From: Scardovia inopinata JCM 12537
GTDB taxonomy: Bacteria; Actinomycetota; Actinomycetes; Actinomycetales; Bifidobacteriaceae
Length of the DNA: 64,000 bases
Reading direction: 5' to 3'
NCBI RefSeq assembly: GCF_001042695.1
Contig: NZ_AP012334.1
Location: forward strand, 310,001 to 374,000
Shown here: one piece after another, positions 27,022-37,800 of the stretch
How the letters are laid out: each line of letters opens with the position of its first letter
Position numbering within the stretch: position 1 is the first letter of the stretch
The notes under the pieces: model-generated
Seen by the model: the letters and a program-made list of their open reading frames with translations, nothing else
Database searches by the model: none
What the model was told of the DNA's origin: nothing
Made by a program: the position numbers and the translations under genes

Positions 27022-28709
27022 CTCTTGACCAGGCATCAGCTCAAGCGGTGAGTCAGACAGCAGAGCCAACAGGAAACAGCAAAGAATCCGACCAGGCGAG
27101 CCAGACTGGGATTCAGCTTCCCCTACCGGCAATGGCATCATCATCCGTTATTACTACAGCTGGCCATCAGCCCATCAGGGCTGAAATTGTTCATGCGGCC
27201 GCTTTGGCTACGGCTGCAGAGCAGAAAGCCCGGGACCGTCAGCATCCTAAAGGTAAATATACGGCCAGGGAGCGTCTGGATCTGCTTTTTGACGACGGTA
27301 CCTTTCATGAGATTGGCCGCTTCAGCGGGGGCAATATTAACAAGGATATTCCCGGGTCAGCCGTGGTCACCGGCTTTGGGCAGATAATGGGACGAACTGT
27401 TGGCGTGTATGCGCAGGATTTCTCTGTTCGCGGCGGCACCATGGGCCAGGCCGAGGGAGAGAAAATTTGCCACCTCATGGATATGGCGCTGGAGTTGGCG
27501 GTGCCCGTGGTGTCCATTATCGATTCTGGCGGAGCCCGCATCCAGGAGGGGGTTGAAGCCCTGACTCAGTATGGGCGGATCTTTAAAAAGACCTGCCAGG
27601 CCTCAGGCTTTATTCCTCAAATCTCCCTGATTCTGGGTCCCTGCGCCGGTGGGGCAGTTTACTGCCCAGCTTTGACTGACATAGTCATCATGACCAAGGA
27701 AAATTCCTACATGTTTGTGACTGGCCCCGATGTGGTTAAGGCAGCAACCGGAGAGCACATTTCCATGGATGATTTGGGGGGAGGCCAGATCCACAATCAG
27801 GTCTCTGGAGTAGCTCACTATCTAGGAGAAAACGAAGCTGATGCCATAGATTACGCAAGGACTATCCTGGCTTATTTGCCATCCAGCTGCCAGGATAAGC
27901 CTCCGTCCTATGCCTATGCTCAGGGAAGAGCAGAAGATATTGCTGCCCAGCGTATTGGCCATATTGTTCCTGAAAATGACCGTCAGCCTTACGATGTAGT
28001 AGAAGTCATCCGCTGCATTGTTGACTACGGGGAATTTGTGCAGGTCCATGAACTTTTTGCTCAGAGTGTTGTAGCTGGATTTGCCTGTATCAATGGCCGC
28101 AGTGTGGGAATTGTTGCTAATCAACCTTGCGTAAGGGCAGGAAGCCTGGATGTGGAGTCCTCGGAGAAGGTGGCTCGTTTCGTCCGCCTGTGTGATGCCT
28201 TCAACCTGCCTGTGGTTACCCTGGTAGATGTGCCTGGCTACAAGCCGGGCAGCGACCAGGAACATGCAGGAATTATCCGCAGGGGAGCCAAGGTCATTTA
28301 TGCCTATGCCAGCGCTCAGGTTCCCCTGGTTACGGTTATTCTTCGCAAAGCCTTTGGCGGTGCTTACATTGTCATGGGGTCCAAGGCTATGGGGGCAGAT
28401 ATCAACCTGGCCTGGCCTAATTCTCAGATTGCCGTACTTGGCGCTCAGGGAGCTGTCAATATTATCCACCGTAAAGAATTGCGCCGGGCTGCTGATGACG
28501 GGCAGGATGTGGCTGCTCTGAGGTCAAAATTGATTGAAGACTATGAGAAAACTACGGTTAACGCCAATCTTTCTTTGGAAATTGGCCAGATTGACAGCAT
28601 GATTGATCCGGAAGATACCAGAGATGCCATCTCTCACTCCCTGGAACTGCTGAAAGATAAAAAAGCTCCGCCCAAATACCCGAGGAGGCATGGAAATCAG
28701 CCTTTGTAA
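27018..28709 (+). CDS. accD: Acyl-CoA carboxylase beta subunit (carboxyltransferase), 563 aa
   Basis: Transfers the carboxyl group from biotin to acetyl-CoA (possibly also propionyl-CoA). The double crotonase-like fold is visible from KYTARERLDLLFDDGTFHEIG, SIIDSGGARIQEGV, GPCAGGAVYCPALTD, DVPGYKPGSDQEH and RKAFGGAYIVMGSKAMGADI; parts are quoted only as landmarks. An N-terminal low-complexity region of about 60 residues (Ser/Gln-rich) is unusual and may come from an upstream start choice, though the ATGA overlap with the alpha-subunit gene supports it. It precedes fas by 188 bases. Confidence 0.95.
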   Translation: MTLDQASAQAVSQTAEPTGNSKESDQASQTGIQLPLPAMASSSVITTAGHQPIRAEIVHAAALATAAEQKARDRQHPKGKYTARERLDLLFDDGTFHEIGRFSGGNINKDIPGSAVVTGFGQIMGRTVGVYAQDFSVRGGTMGQAEGEKICHLMDMALELAVPVVSIIDSGGARIQEGVEALTQYGRIFKKTCQASGFIPQISLILGPCAGGAVYCPALTDIVIMTKENSYMFVTGPDVVKAATGEHISMDDLGGGQIHNQVSGVAHYLGENEADAIDYARTILAYLPSSCQDKPPSYAYAQGRAEDIAAQRIGHIVPENDRQPYDVVEVIRCIVDYGEFVQVHELFAQSVVAGFACINGRSVGIVANQPCVRAGSLDVESSEKVARFVRLCDAFNLPVVTLVDVPGYKPGSDQEHAGIIRRGAKVIYAYASAQVPLVTVILRKAFGGAYIVMGSKAMGADINLAWPNSQIAVLGAQGAVNIIHRKELRRAADDGQDVAALRSKLIEDYEKTTVNANLSLEIGQIDSMIDPEDTRDAISHSLELLKDKKAPPKYPRRHGNQPL

Positions 28710-28837
28710 TTTCCGAAAAATCAGAAACTGCCGGCAAACCCCCAAAACCACTCTAGATATAAAAATAGTTATAAATATGAAAATCAGCGATCAACAAGAC
28801 ATGAAACACATAAAAATAGATCCGTAAAGTAAGCTGA

Positions 28838-28860
28838 AAACTCAAAACTCAAAACTCAGA
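28838..28860. repeat. Three AAAACTC direct repeats before fas
   Basis: AAAACTC occurs three times in tandem in an A-rich leader (28838-28860), 38 bases upstream of the fas start codon. The surrounding 188-base gap has no gene. Confidence 0.65.
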
Positions 28861-28897
28861 ATAAAACATCAATAAATATACAAGAAAAAGGTATACA

Positions 28898-31800
28898 ATG
28901 GATAACTCCTTCTTCTCCTCTATGACTGATCAGGCCCACGCTTTCCTCTTTGCCGGCCAATCCACTCCTTGGGCTGCCGCGCTCAACGATGTGAAAAACA
29001 ATGAAGAAGTCATGGAACAGCTGAAAAAGTATGATTCTTCTTCTCAGACTCTTCTCCAACCTGTTGCCACCGATCTCCTGACCATCTACGGCCATCGCCT
29101 GGATCTTTTCTCTTATGCGTCCAGCAGCCTGGTCCTGGGCCAGGCCAAATATGCCGAGGCCAGCGTTCCCGGAGTTGTTCTGGCCCAGCTGGCTGCCCTT
29201 CTGGACTCCCGTGCCCTGGGTATGCCTTTTGATGCTCATACTTTTGTTTCTTATGCCGGGCATTCTCAAGGACTTCTCTCCATTGACGCTGTCAAAGTTC
29301 TGGTAGAACAGGCGGGAGGAAGAATCAGCCAGGATCAGGCCGATGATCAAATTGCTGCTATTCTTGCCATCGCCCGCCTGATTGGGGCTGCAGGAAGCAA
29401 GGTAAGCCAGGAAAATGGCATTGTTCCCGGTAATCAGTCTTCCCCAATGCTGGCTGTTAAAGGTGCTACCAGCAGGCAGCTTCAGGTGCTCATCTCCAGG
29501 ATTCCTCAGACTAAAGGAGAGCTGACCATTGGGGTGAAGAATTCCCGCGACAATTATGTGGTGTCCGGCTATCCCCAGGATTTGGCTAAGCTGACCGCAA
29601 CCATTGAAGCCGAGCATAAGCACCAGCAGAAGCTGCGCGATCAGAAAGTTCGCGGCGGCAGCGTATTTAACCCCACAGTGGAGTATCTGGAAGTATCTAT
29701 ACCTTTCCATTCACAGGTTCTGGCTCCGGCTGTTGATTTAGTTCAGCAATGGGCTCTTTCTTGCGGTCTTGATGGAGATCTGGCCCAGCGTCTGGCTCAA
29801 GGTGTGCTGGTGGATCCAGTTGACTGGGATCAGCAGATCGGTCAGATCGTTGCGGATTTTGAAGAGTGGAAGGGGAAAAATCCTCAGGGAACAGTCGAAA
29901 CAGACCCCGCGAATTTTGGGAAGACAGGTTCCGGGGACGACAGGCGGCTCTGGTTTATTGATTACGGGCCTGGCCTGGTTGCTCACAAGCTGACCGAAGC
30001 CCTGGTTGAAGGAAAGGGAATTGGTATTGTCAGCGCGGCTGATTCCGATAAGCGCCTTGATTTGGCCACTCCTGGCAAGACTTATGAGTCTGGTCAGGAC
30101 TGGTCCCAGTTTGCCCCTCACCTGGTTCACACAGCAGCCGGCGACAAGGTCAGCACAGCCTTTACCCGTCTGACTGGCCGCTCTTCCATTATGGTTGCTG
30201 CAATGACTCCTACTACGGTGGAGCCTGATCTGCCTGCGGCTGCGGCTAATGCCGGGTATTGGGCCGAGCTTGCAGGAGGCGGCCAGGTCACTGAGGAAGT
30301 GTTCGATCAGAATGTTGTCCGTCTGAAAGAGCTCCTGGATGAAGGTACATCGGTAGAATTCAACGCCATGTTTATGGACCGCTACCTGTGGAATCTGCAG
30401 TTCGGTAGCAAGCACATTGTTCCCAAGGCTCGGGTTTCCGGCGCTCCTATTGATGGGGTCATTGTTTCTGCCGGTGTACCTGAAGTGGATGAGGCTCTGA
30501 CTCTGATCAGCCGCCTGCACGAGGATGGTTTCCCCTATGTGGTCTTTAAGCCAGGAACCGTAGCTCAGATTAAGCAGGTGCTGACCATAGCAAAGCAGGC
30601 GGCAGAGAGCACCATTATTATGGAGGTGGAAGGCGGTTCCGCAGGTGGCCATCACTCCTGGGAAAGCCTGGACGATCTTCTAATTTCCACTTATGCCCAG
30701 ATTCGCCAGATGGCAAATGTGGTTTTGGTTGCCGGCGGCGGTATTGGCACTCCTGATCGGGCTGCTGATTATATTTCAGGCCAGTGGTCTCAACGGTATG
30801 ATCTGCCCAAGATGCCGGTTGACGGTGTCATGGTAGGTACAGCCTTGATGACAGCCAAGGAAGCTCACACCAGTCCTCAGGTTAAGAAATTCTTGGTGGA
30901 AACCCCTGGGATTACAGCTGACCGCCCTTCAGATGATCCTTTTGCTCCCCTGGGGGAGAGCTGGGTCCCCAGTGGAGGTGTTGCTGGGGGCATGTCTTCC
31001 GGTTTGAGTCATCTGCATGCTGATATTTATGAGATTGAGAATGCTTCTGCCCGGGCCGGCCGTCTTCTGGTTGCCATGGAGAAGAATCCTCAGGAAATCC
31101 CTGCGCACAAGCAGGAAATTATTGAGGCCCTGGACCAAACAGCCAAGCCTTATTTTGGCGATCTGGAGGATATGACCTATTATCAGTGGGCACAGCGCTT
31201 CATTGAGCTGACTTATCCCTGGGCAGATACTACTTTCGGACTGCGGTATCAGCACCTGCTCCACCGGATTGAAGCCCGTGTCTGCCAGCAGGACAGGGGG
31301 CAGTTCCAGTCTGTACTGTCTGACCAGCAGATCGTAGAAGAGCCTCAGCAGGCCCTGGATGCCCTCGCTCAGGCATATCCTGCGGCTCAAGAGCTGCGGG
31401 TATCGCCAACCGATGCGGCCTGGTTCCCTCAACTGTCTCAGGAATATCCCAAGCCTCTGCCTTTCGTTCCTGTGATCGACGGAGACCTGCTGCGCTGGTG
31501 GGGCCGCGATCAGCTCTGGCAGTCAGAAGATGACCGCTACAGTGCCGATTCTGTCCGCATTATTCCGGGACCCCTGTCTGTGGCAGGAATCACTACTATG
31601 GATGAGCCTGTAGTTGACATTCTGACCCGTTTTGATCAGGCTGTAACCGACCGAGTTCGCCAGGAAGATCAGGCTACCGGATATTCTCCTGAAACCAGCA
31701 TATCTGTCAGATCTGGTTCTGCCAGCGATGAAGAGTTCATCCGTCAGTCTCCTACCATTTCCTGGGTAGGGCATGTAATGGATAATCCTGCATATGGAAG

Positions 31801-34800
31801 CAGGAATGATGATCAGAATTACACCCTTGCTCCTCAGGGGAGCACGGGATCATGCCAGCTGTATGATCTGGATATTCATCTGGATACTTTCTGGGATGAC
31901 TTCCCCTCCTCTTCTGTTCAGAAAGCTCCTCATGCTGTCCGTCACATTGTTATCCCCCTGATGGTTGACCACGCTCACCCCTTCCGGATGCCAATTGTAG
32001 ATAAGGATAGGCTGAGTGCGCATATTTATACTATGCTCGAGCAAACTGCCGGCATAGGGAATACGGCTATTACCGGGGATCAGTTGACCGCCATGCCGGT
32101 TATTGATCCATCAACGGTAGACGATGATCATCCTTTCGGCCTGGCCCACAGCAGCTACACTTTCAGCTCTGATCTGGGGATGAATCACGAGTCTGTAACT
32201 GGGGGCCACCTGCCTCAGGCCCTGCAGCCTTCTGATATTGTTCCTGATGCTTTGGTCGGCCCTGTTTGGCCTGCTATTTATACTGCCCTGGGATCTGTCT
32301 ATGTAGGGAAAACCCCTATTATTGAAGGCCTGCTCAATGCTGTCCACCTGGATCATTCCATTGCCTTGAATGGTGATGAGGCTAATCTCAAATCCTACTA
32401 TGGGCAGAAAATCAATGTAGTTAGTTGGGCTGAAAATTATGCTGAATCATCAGCCGGCCGGGTGGTGACTATCCATGTGGAACACAGGGCTGAAGATGGA
32501 AAAGTTCTGGCTAATGAAACGGAGCGTTTTGCCATTCGTGGCCGGGTATATTCCTCTCAACTGCCGGTAGATGCTCCCGACTATGGCGGCATGAATATCG
32601 ACATGGTTCCTACCTCCCGCCGCTTGCTGAGAAGAGTCCGGGTTCAGGCTCCTGACAATATGACCGCCTTTGCCCGTGTCTCCGGAGATTTCAATCCTAT
32701 TCATACATCGGTGCGGGCAGCCCGTGTTTCCGGGCTCAAGGCTCCTCTGGTTCATGGAATGTGGCTGTCAGCAACGGCCCAGCATATTGTTCAGGCTTTG
32801 GACACAAAGGGTGCCTCCTATGAGTTGGCTGGCTGGACTTACACCATGTATGGGATGGTTCAGCTGTCAGATACAGTGGAGATTAGCGTGGAGCGGGTCG
32901 GCAAGGTCAGGGGAGCCGGTCTTGTTCTGGAAATAACCTGCCGGGATAATAAGGAAGTCGTCTCCCGGGCTACTGCCGTCTGCCGTCCGGCTGTTTCTGC
33001 CTATGTTTACCCAGGTCAGGGTATTCAGAAGCAGGGTATGACTCTGGATGAGCGTTCTGCTTCTCCGGCTGCTCGCCGTATATGGGAACGGGCTGATAAG
33101 CTAACCCGGTCCAAGCTGGGCTTCTCCATCCTGGCTGTGGTCAGGGATAACCCCAAGGAGCTGACAGCCAACGGGATAACCTATCGCCATCCTGAAGGTC
33201 TGCTCAACCTGACTCAGTTTACTCAGGTCGCGCTGGCCACAGTGGCCCAGGCTCAAACCGCCCGTCTGCGCGAAGCCGGCATGACCTATGAACCTGCGTA
33301 TTTTGCCGGACACTCTCTGGGTGAATACAATGCCCTGTCGGCCTTTGCTCAGATCATCCCTCTGGAAACAGAGTTGGAGCTTGTTTTCCACCGGGGTTCC
33401 ACTATGCATCATTTGATCGAGCGCGATGCTAAGGGACGGTCCAATTACCGAATGGGCGCCTTGAGACCCAATCAGTTCGGGGTGGATGACGCTCACGTCA
33501 AGGCCTATATTGATCAGGTTTCTCAGGAATCAGGAGAATTCCTGCAGATTGTGAACTATAATCTGGCAGGATCTCAGTACGCTGTGGCTGGCACTATTGC
33601 AGGTTTGAAGGCCCTGGATGTTGATTCTTCCCGGCGGGCTCAGGAAGCCGGGGGCAAAAAGCCCTTCATGCTGGTTCCTGGCATTGATGTTCCCTTCCAC
33701 TCTACCCTCCTGCGCAAGGGGGTTCCGGAGTTCCGGGAAAAGCTGGATTCACTTTTGCCCGAAAATATTGATTATCAGCGCTTGGTTGGCCGCTATATTC
33801 CTAATCTGGTTGCCCGCCCCTTTGAGTTGACTCGAGATTTTGCCCGTTCCATCCTGGAGGTAGTTCCATCTGAACGGCTGAAGGCTGTGACAGAAAATGA
33901 GGATTTGTGGAACGAGTACGCCGCTGATGAAAGCAAGCTGGGCCGTTTGCTCCTCGTTGAGCTCCTATCCTGGCAGTTTGCCTCCCCAGTCCGCTGGATT
34001 GAGACTCAGAGCCTGCTCTTCACTCCTCGCGAGCAGGGCGGTCTGGGCCTTGACACCTATGTAGAAGTTGGTTTGGGAAATTCACCAACTTTGGCTAATC
34101 TGGGGGCGAAGACCCTTCTTCTGCCTGAGTTTGATGGGGTTCAGGTGAATGTTTTCAATGTAGGCAGGGATGAAACCCGGGTTTATATGACCGATGATGA
34201 CCCGGATTCCTTGGTTCCTCAGGATGAAGATTTGGATGACAATCTGGACGATGATTCTCAGGATCAGGCTCAGAACCAAACTTCCGCTGGGTCTCAGGGT
34301 TCCCAGGCTCAGGCTGCTCCAGCAGTTCCGGCCCCTCCTGCTGCTTCCACAGTGTCAGGCCCGGTCTCCACAGAGGATATTCCTTTCACCGCTTGGGATG
34401 GGATCAGGACTCTGATCGCTTTCAGCGCCAAGATCAGGCCTGAACAGATTGGAGATCAGGACACTACAGACACCCTGACGAATGGTGTTTCTTCCCGCCG
34501 CAACCAGCTGCTGATGGATATGAGTTCTGAGCTCGCAGTTCCCAGCATAGAAGGTGCTGCCGAGGCCACTGTCAGTGCTCTCAAGCCGACAGTCATCAAG
34601 GCTGCCCCTCGCTACAAGCCCTTTGGCCACGTTCTTTCTGATGCCATCCGGGAACGTCTCCATCAGCTTTTTGGATCTGCTGGAGTTAAGCAGTCCCACA
34701 TCGCACAGCGTTTGTCTGACGCCTGGGGCTTGGGAGATGGCTGGGCTGCCTTTACCACAGCTGAGCTTCTTTTGGGCACTCGTGAAGGAGCCAGCACCCG

Positions 34801-37800
34801 TGGGGGAGATCTGGCTACCCTGCCAACCGCAGCTGTTTCCAATGTTTCTGAAGCAGATGCCCTGATTGATAAGGCAGTTCAGGATGTGGCCGCAGCTCAC
34901 GGCGTTACCATAGCCCTGCAGTCTGCTTCACCTTCTGCATCCGGCGCTATGGTCGATTCCGCTGCTCTCAAGGAGTTTGCTTCAGGAATAACCGGCGACA
35001 ATGGTCTCCTTGCTTCTACTGCTCGCTATCTGCTGGATAAGCTGGGTCTGGGAACTCCTGCCCAGCAGGGCTTTAATCCTGATGATGTGGATGCAGATGG
35101 CGGGGAGAGCGAATCCACTGATGAATCCATCATCGATGTGGTTACTGCAGAGCTGGGACCCAAGTGGCCTAAGCTGGTAGCCCCTCGCTTTGATCAGCGT
35201 AAGGCTATACTTTTGGATGATCGCTGGGCAAGCGCCAGAGAAGATCTGGCTCATCTCTACTATGAGTCTCTTGCTGCTTCACCCGATCACACTCAGCCGG
35301 CCAACTCCTCTCTGTCTTCCTTCACTGGGGCAGGGCAGGCAGTAGCTGATCAAGCTGACTGGTATGCCGATCAGGCCAATCAGGCCGGCCGTCAGGATTT
35401 GGTCCAAATTTTCCGGCAGATAAGCAAGCTGGCTGAAGATTCCAGCGTTAAGTCAGCTGATATTGCTGTAGTCACTGGAGTTTCGCAGACCTCAATAGCC
35501 GGTCAGGTTATGGCAGGATTGCTGGCTCAAGGTGCTACCGTTATTGCTGCCAGTTACAGCTTTGATCCTGACTTCATTCAATGGGCAAAAGAAACCTACC
35601 GCACTCATGCAGCAGGTTCTGCGAAGCTCTGGCTGGTGCCAGCCAACCTGTCCAGTTACAGGGATGTGGATGCGCTCGCAGCCTGGGTGGGCTCTGAGCA
35701 AAAGGAGACACACGGCGCAACAACGACTGTTATCAAACCTGCTTATGCTCCCACTCTCCTTTATCCCTTCGCTGCTCCTGCCATGTATGGAACTATGGCG
35801 GATACGGGGGAGCTCTTTGAATCGCAGGCACGGCTTATGCTGTGGGGAGTGGAGAGACTGATAGCCAAGCTGTCTCCTCTAGGCGTGGAAACTGATGTTA
35901 ATCATCAGCTGCATGTGGTTCTGCCTGGTTCTCCCAACCGGGGAACCTTGGGCGGAGACGGTGCCTACGGTGAGATCAAGAGTGCCTTGGACGCTATTGT
36001 TAACCGGTCCCGGGTTGAAAAAGACTGGTCTGCCAATGTTACTTTTGCTCATCCCCGTATCGGCTGGGTCAGAGGGACTGGTTTAATGGGAGGCAATGAT
36101 CCTCTGGTTTCTACAGTGGAAAAAATGGGTGTTCGTACGTACAGCACTGAAGAAATTGCCCAGGAGCTGATCAAGCTGTCCTCTGCTCAGTCCCGGAAGC
36201 AGGCTTTGGCCGGTCCTCTGGAAGTTGATCTGACCGGTGGTATGGGATCCGTCAGCCTCGATATGTCAGAGCTGAGGCAGGAAGCCACCCGCCAGGCCAA
36301 GGAGGAGGCCGCATCTGATCCATCGTCGACAGATGCTTCTTCTGTAACTTCAGCAGACCATACCCTCATTAAGGCTTTGCCTACTCTCCACATTCCTCAG
36401 CAGGCCTCGGTAAACCTGTCTGACTGGACAGCGGTAACCGCCCGTCCTGAAGATGAGATTGTTATCGTTTCCATAGGTGAGATGGGTCCCTGGGGTTCTG
36501 GCCGAACCCGGCATGATGCAGAGCTGGGAATCAGACCTGACGGCCAAGTCGATCTGAGCGCTGAGGGTGTGCTGGAATTAGCCTGGAATATGGGTCTGAT
36601 TTCTTGGCAGGACTCTCCTCAGCCTGGCTGGACAGATGCCGAGGGAAATCTGATTGAAGAGTCTGACATCTATGATCATTTCCATGATGAAGTCGTTGCT
36701 CGAAGTGGAATTCGTCCCTTTGACGACGGCATGGGATCTGATTATCAACATGGAACTGACGAACGGGCAGCTGAAGTTTTCCTTGACCATGATATTACTT
36801 TCAGTGTGGCCAGCGAGGAAATTGCCAAAGAATATTACGATGCAGACGAGGCCCATACTGTTATTCAGTATGATGACCAGGCTGATGAATGGCTGGTTAC
36901 CCGGACAAAGGGTGCCAGTGCCCATGTACCCAGGAGGGCAGTCATGTCCCGGCAGGTGGGAGGCCAGTTCCCTCGGGGATTTGACCCTCAAAAGTGGGGA
37001 ATTCCTGCGTCCATGGTGGGAGAGGTCGATCCCATTGCCCTCTGGAACATAGTGACTACAGTCGATGCCTTTATTTCTGCCGGATTCTCTCCGTCTGAGA
37101 TTCTTCAGGCTATTCATCCATCCAAGTTGGCATCTACGCAGGGAACTGGTTTTGGCGGCATGCACTCCATGCGTCAGCTTTATGTGAACCGTTATCTGTC
37201 TCAGCCCTATCCGACTGACATCCTCCAGGAAGCCCTGCCAAATGTGGTGGCTGCTCATGTGATGCAGTCTTACATTGGCGGTTATGGCAACATGATCCAG
37301 CCTGTGTCTGCCTGCGCCACTGCGGCTGTATCTCTGGAGGAAGGCGTTGACAAGATCCGCCTGGGCAAGGCTGATTTTGTGGTCACTGGAGCTATCGATG
37401 ATATTGGGGTGGAATCAGTTAATGGCTTTGGCGACATGAATGCTACGGCTAACTCTGATGAAATGTACGCCAAGGGTATTTCTAGCCGATTCTTCTCCCG
37501 GGCTAATGACCGTCGCCGTGGAGGCTTCTTGGAGGCTCAGGGTGGTGGAACTATCCTGATTACCAGGGGCGATTTGGCCGAAAAGCTTGGTCTGCCAGTG
37601 GCGGCTGTGGTTGCGTATGCTAATTCTTTCGCTGATGGAGCTCATACATCAATTCCCGCTCCGGGGCTGGGAGCTCTTGCTGCAGCTCAGGGTGGCCAGG
37701 ACTCTGTTCTTGCCGGTGAGTTGAGAAAACTAGGCCTGACTGTTGATGATATTACCTTGGTTTCCAAGCATGATACTTCTACTAATGCCAATGATCCCAA

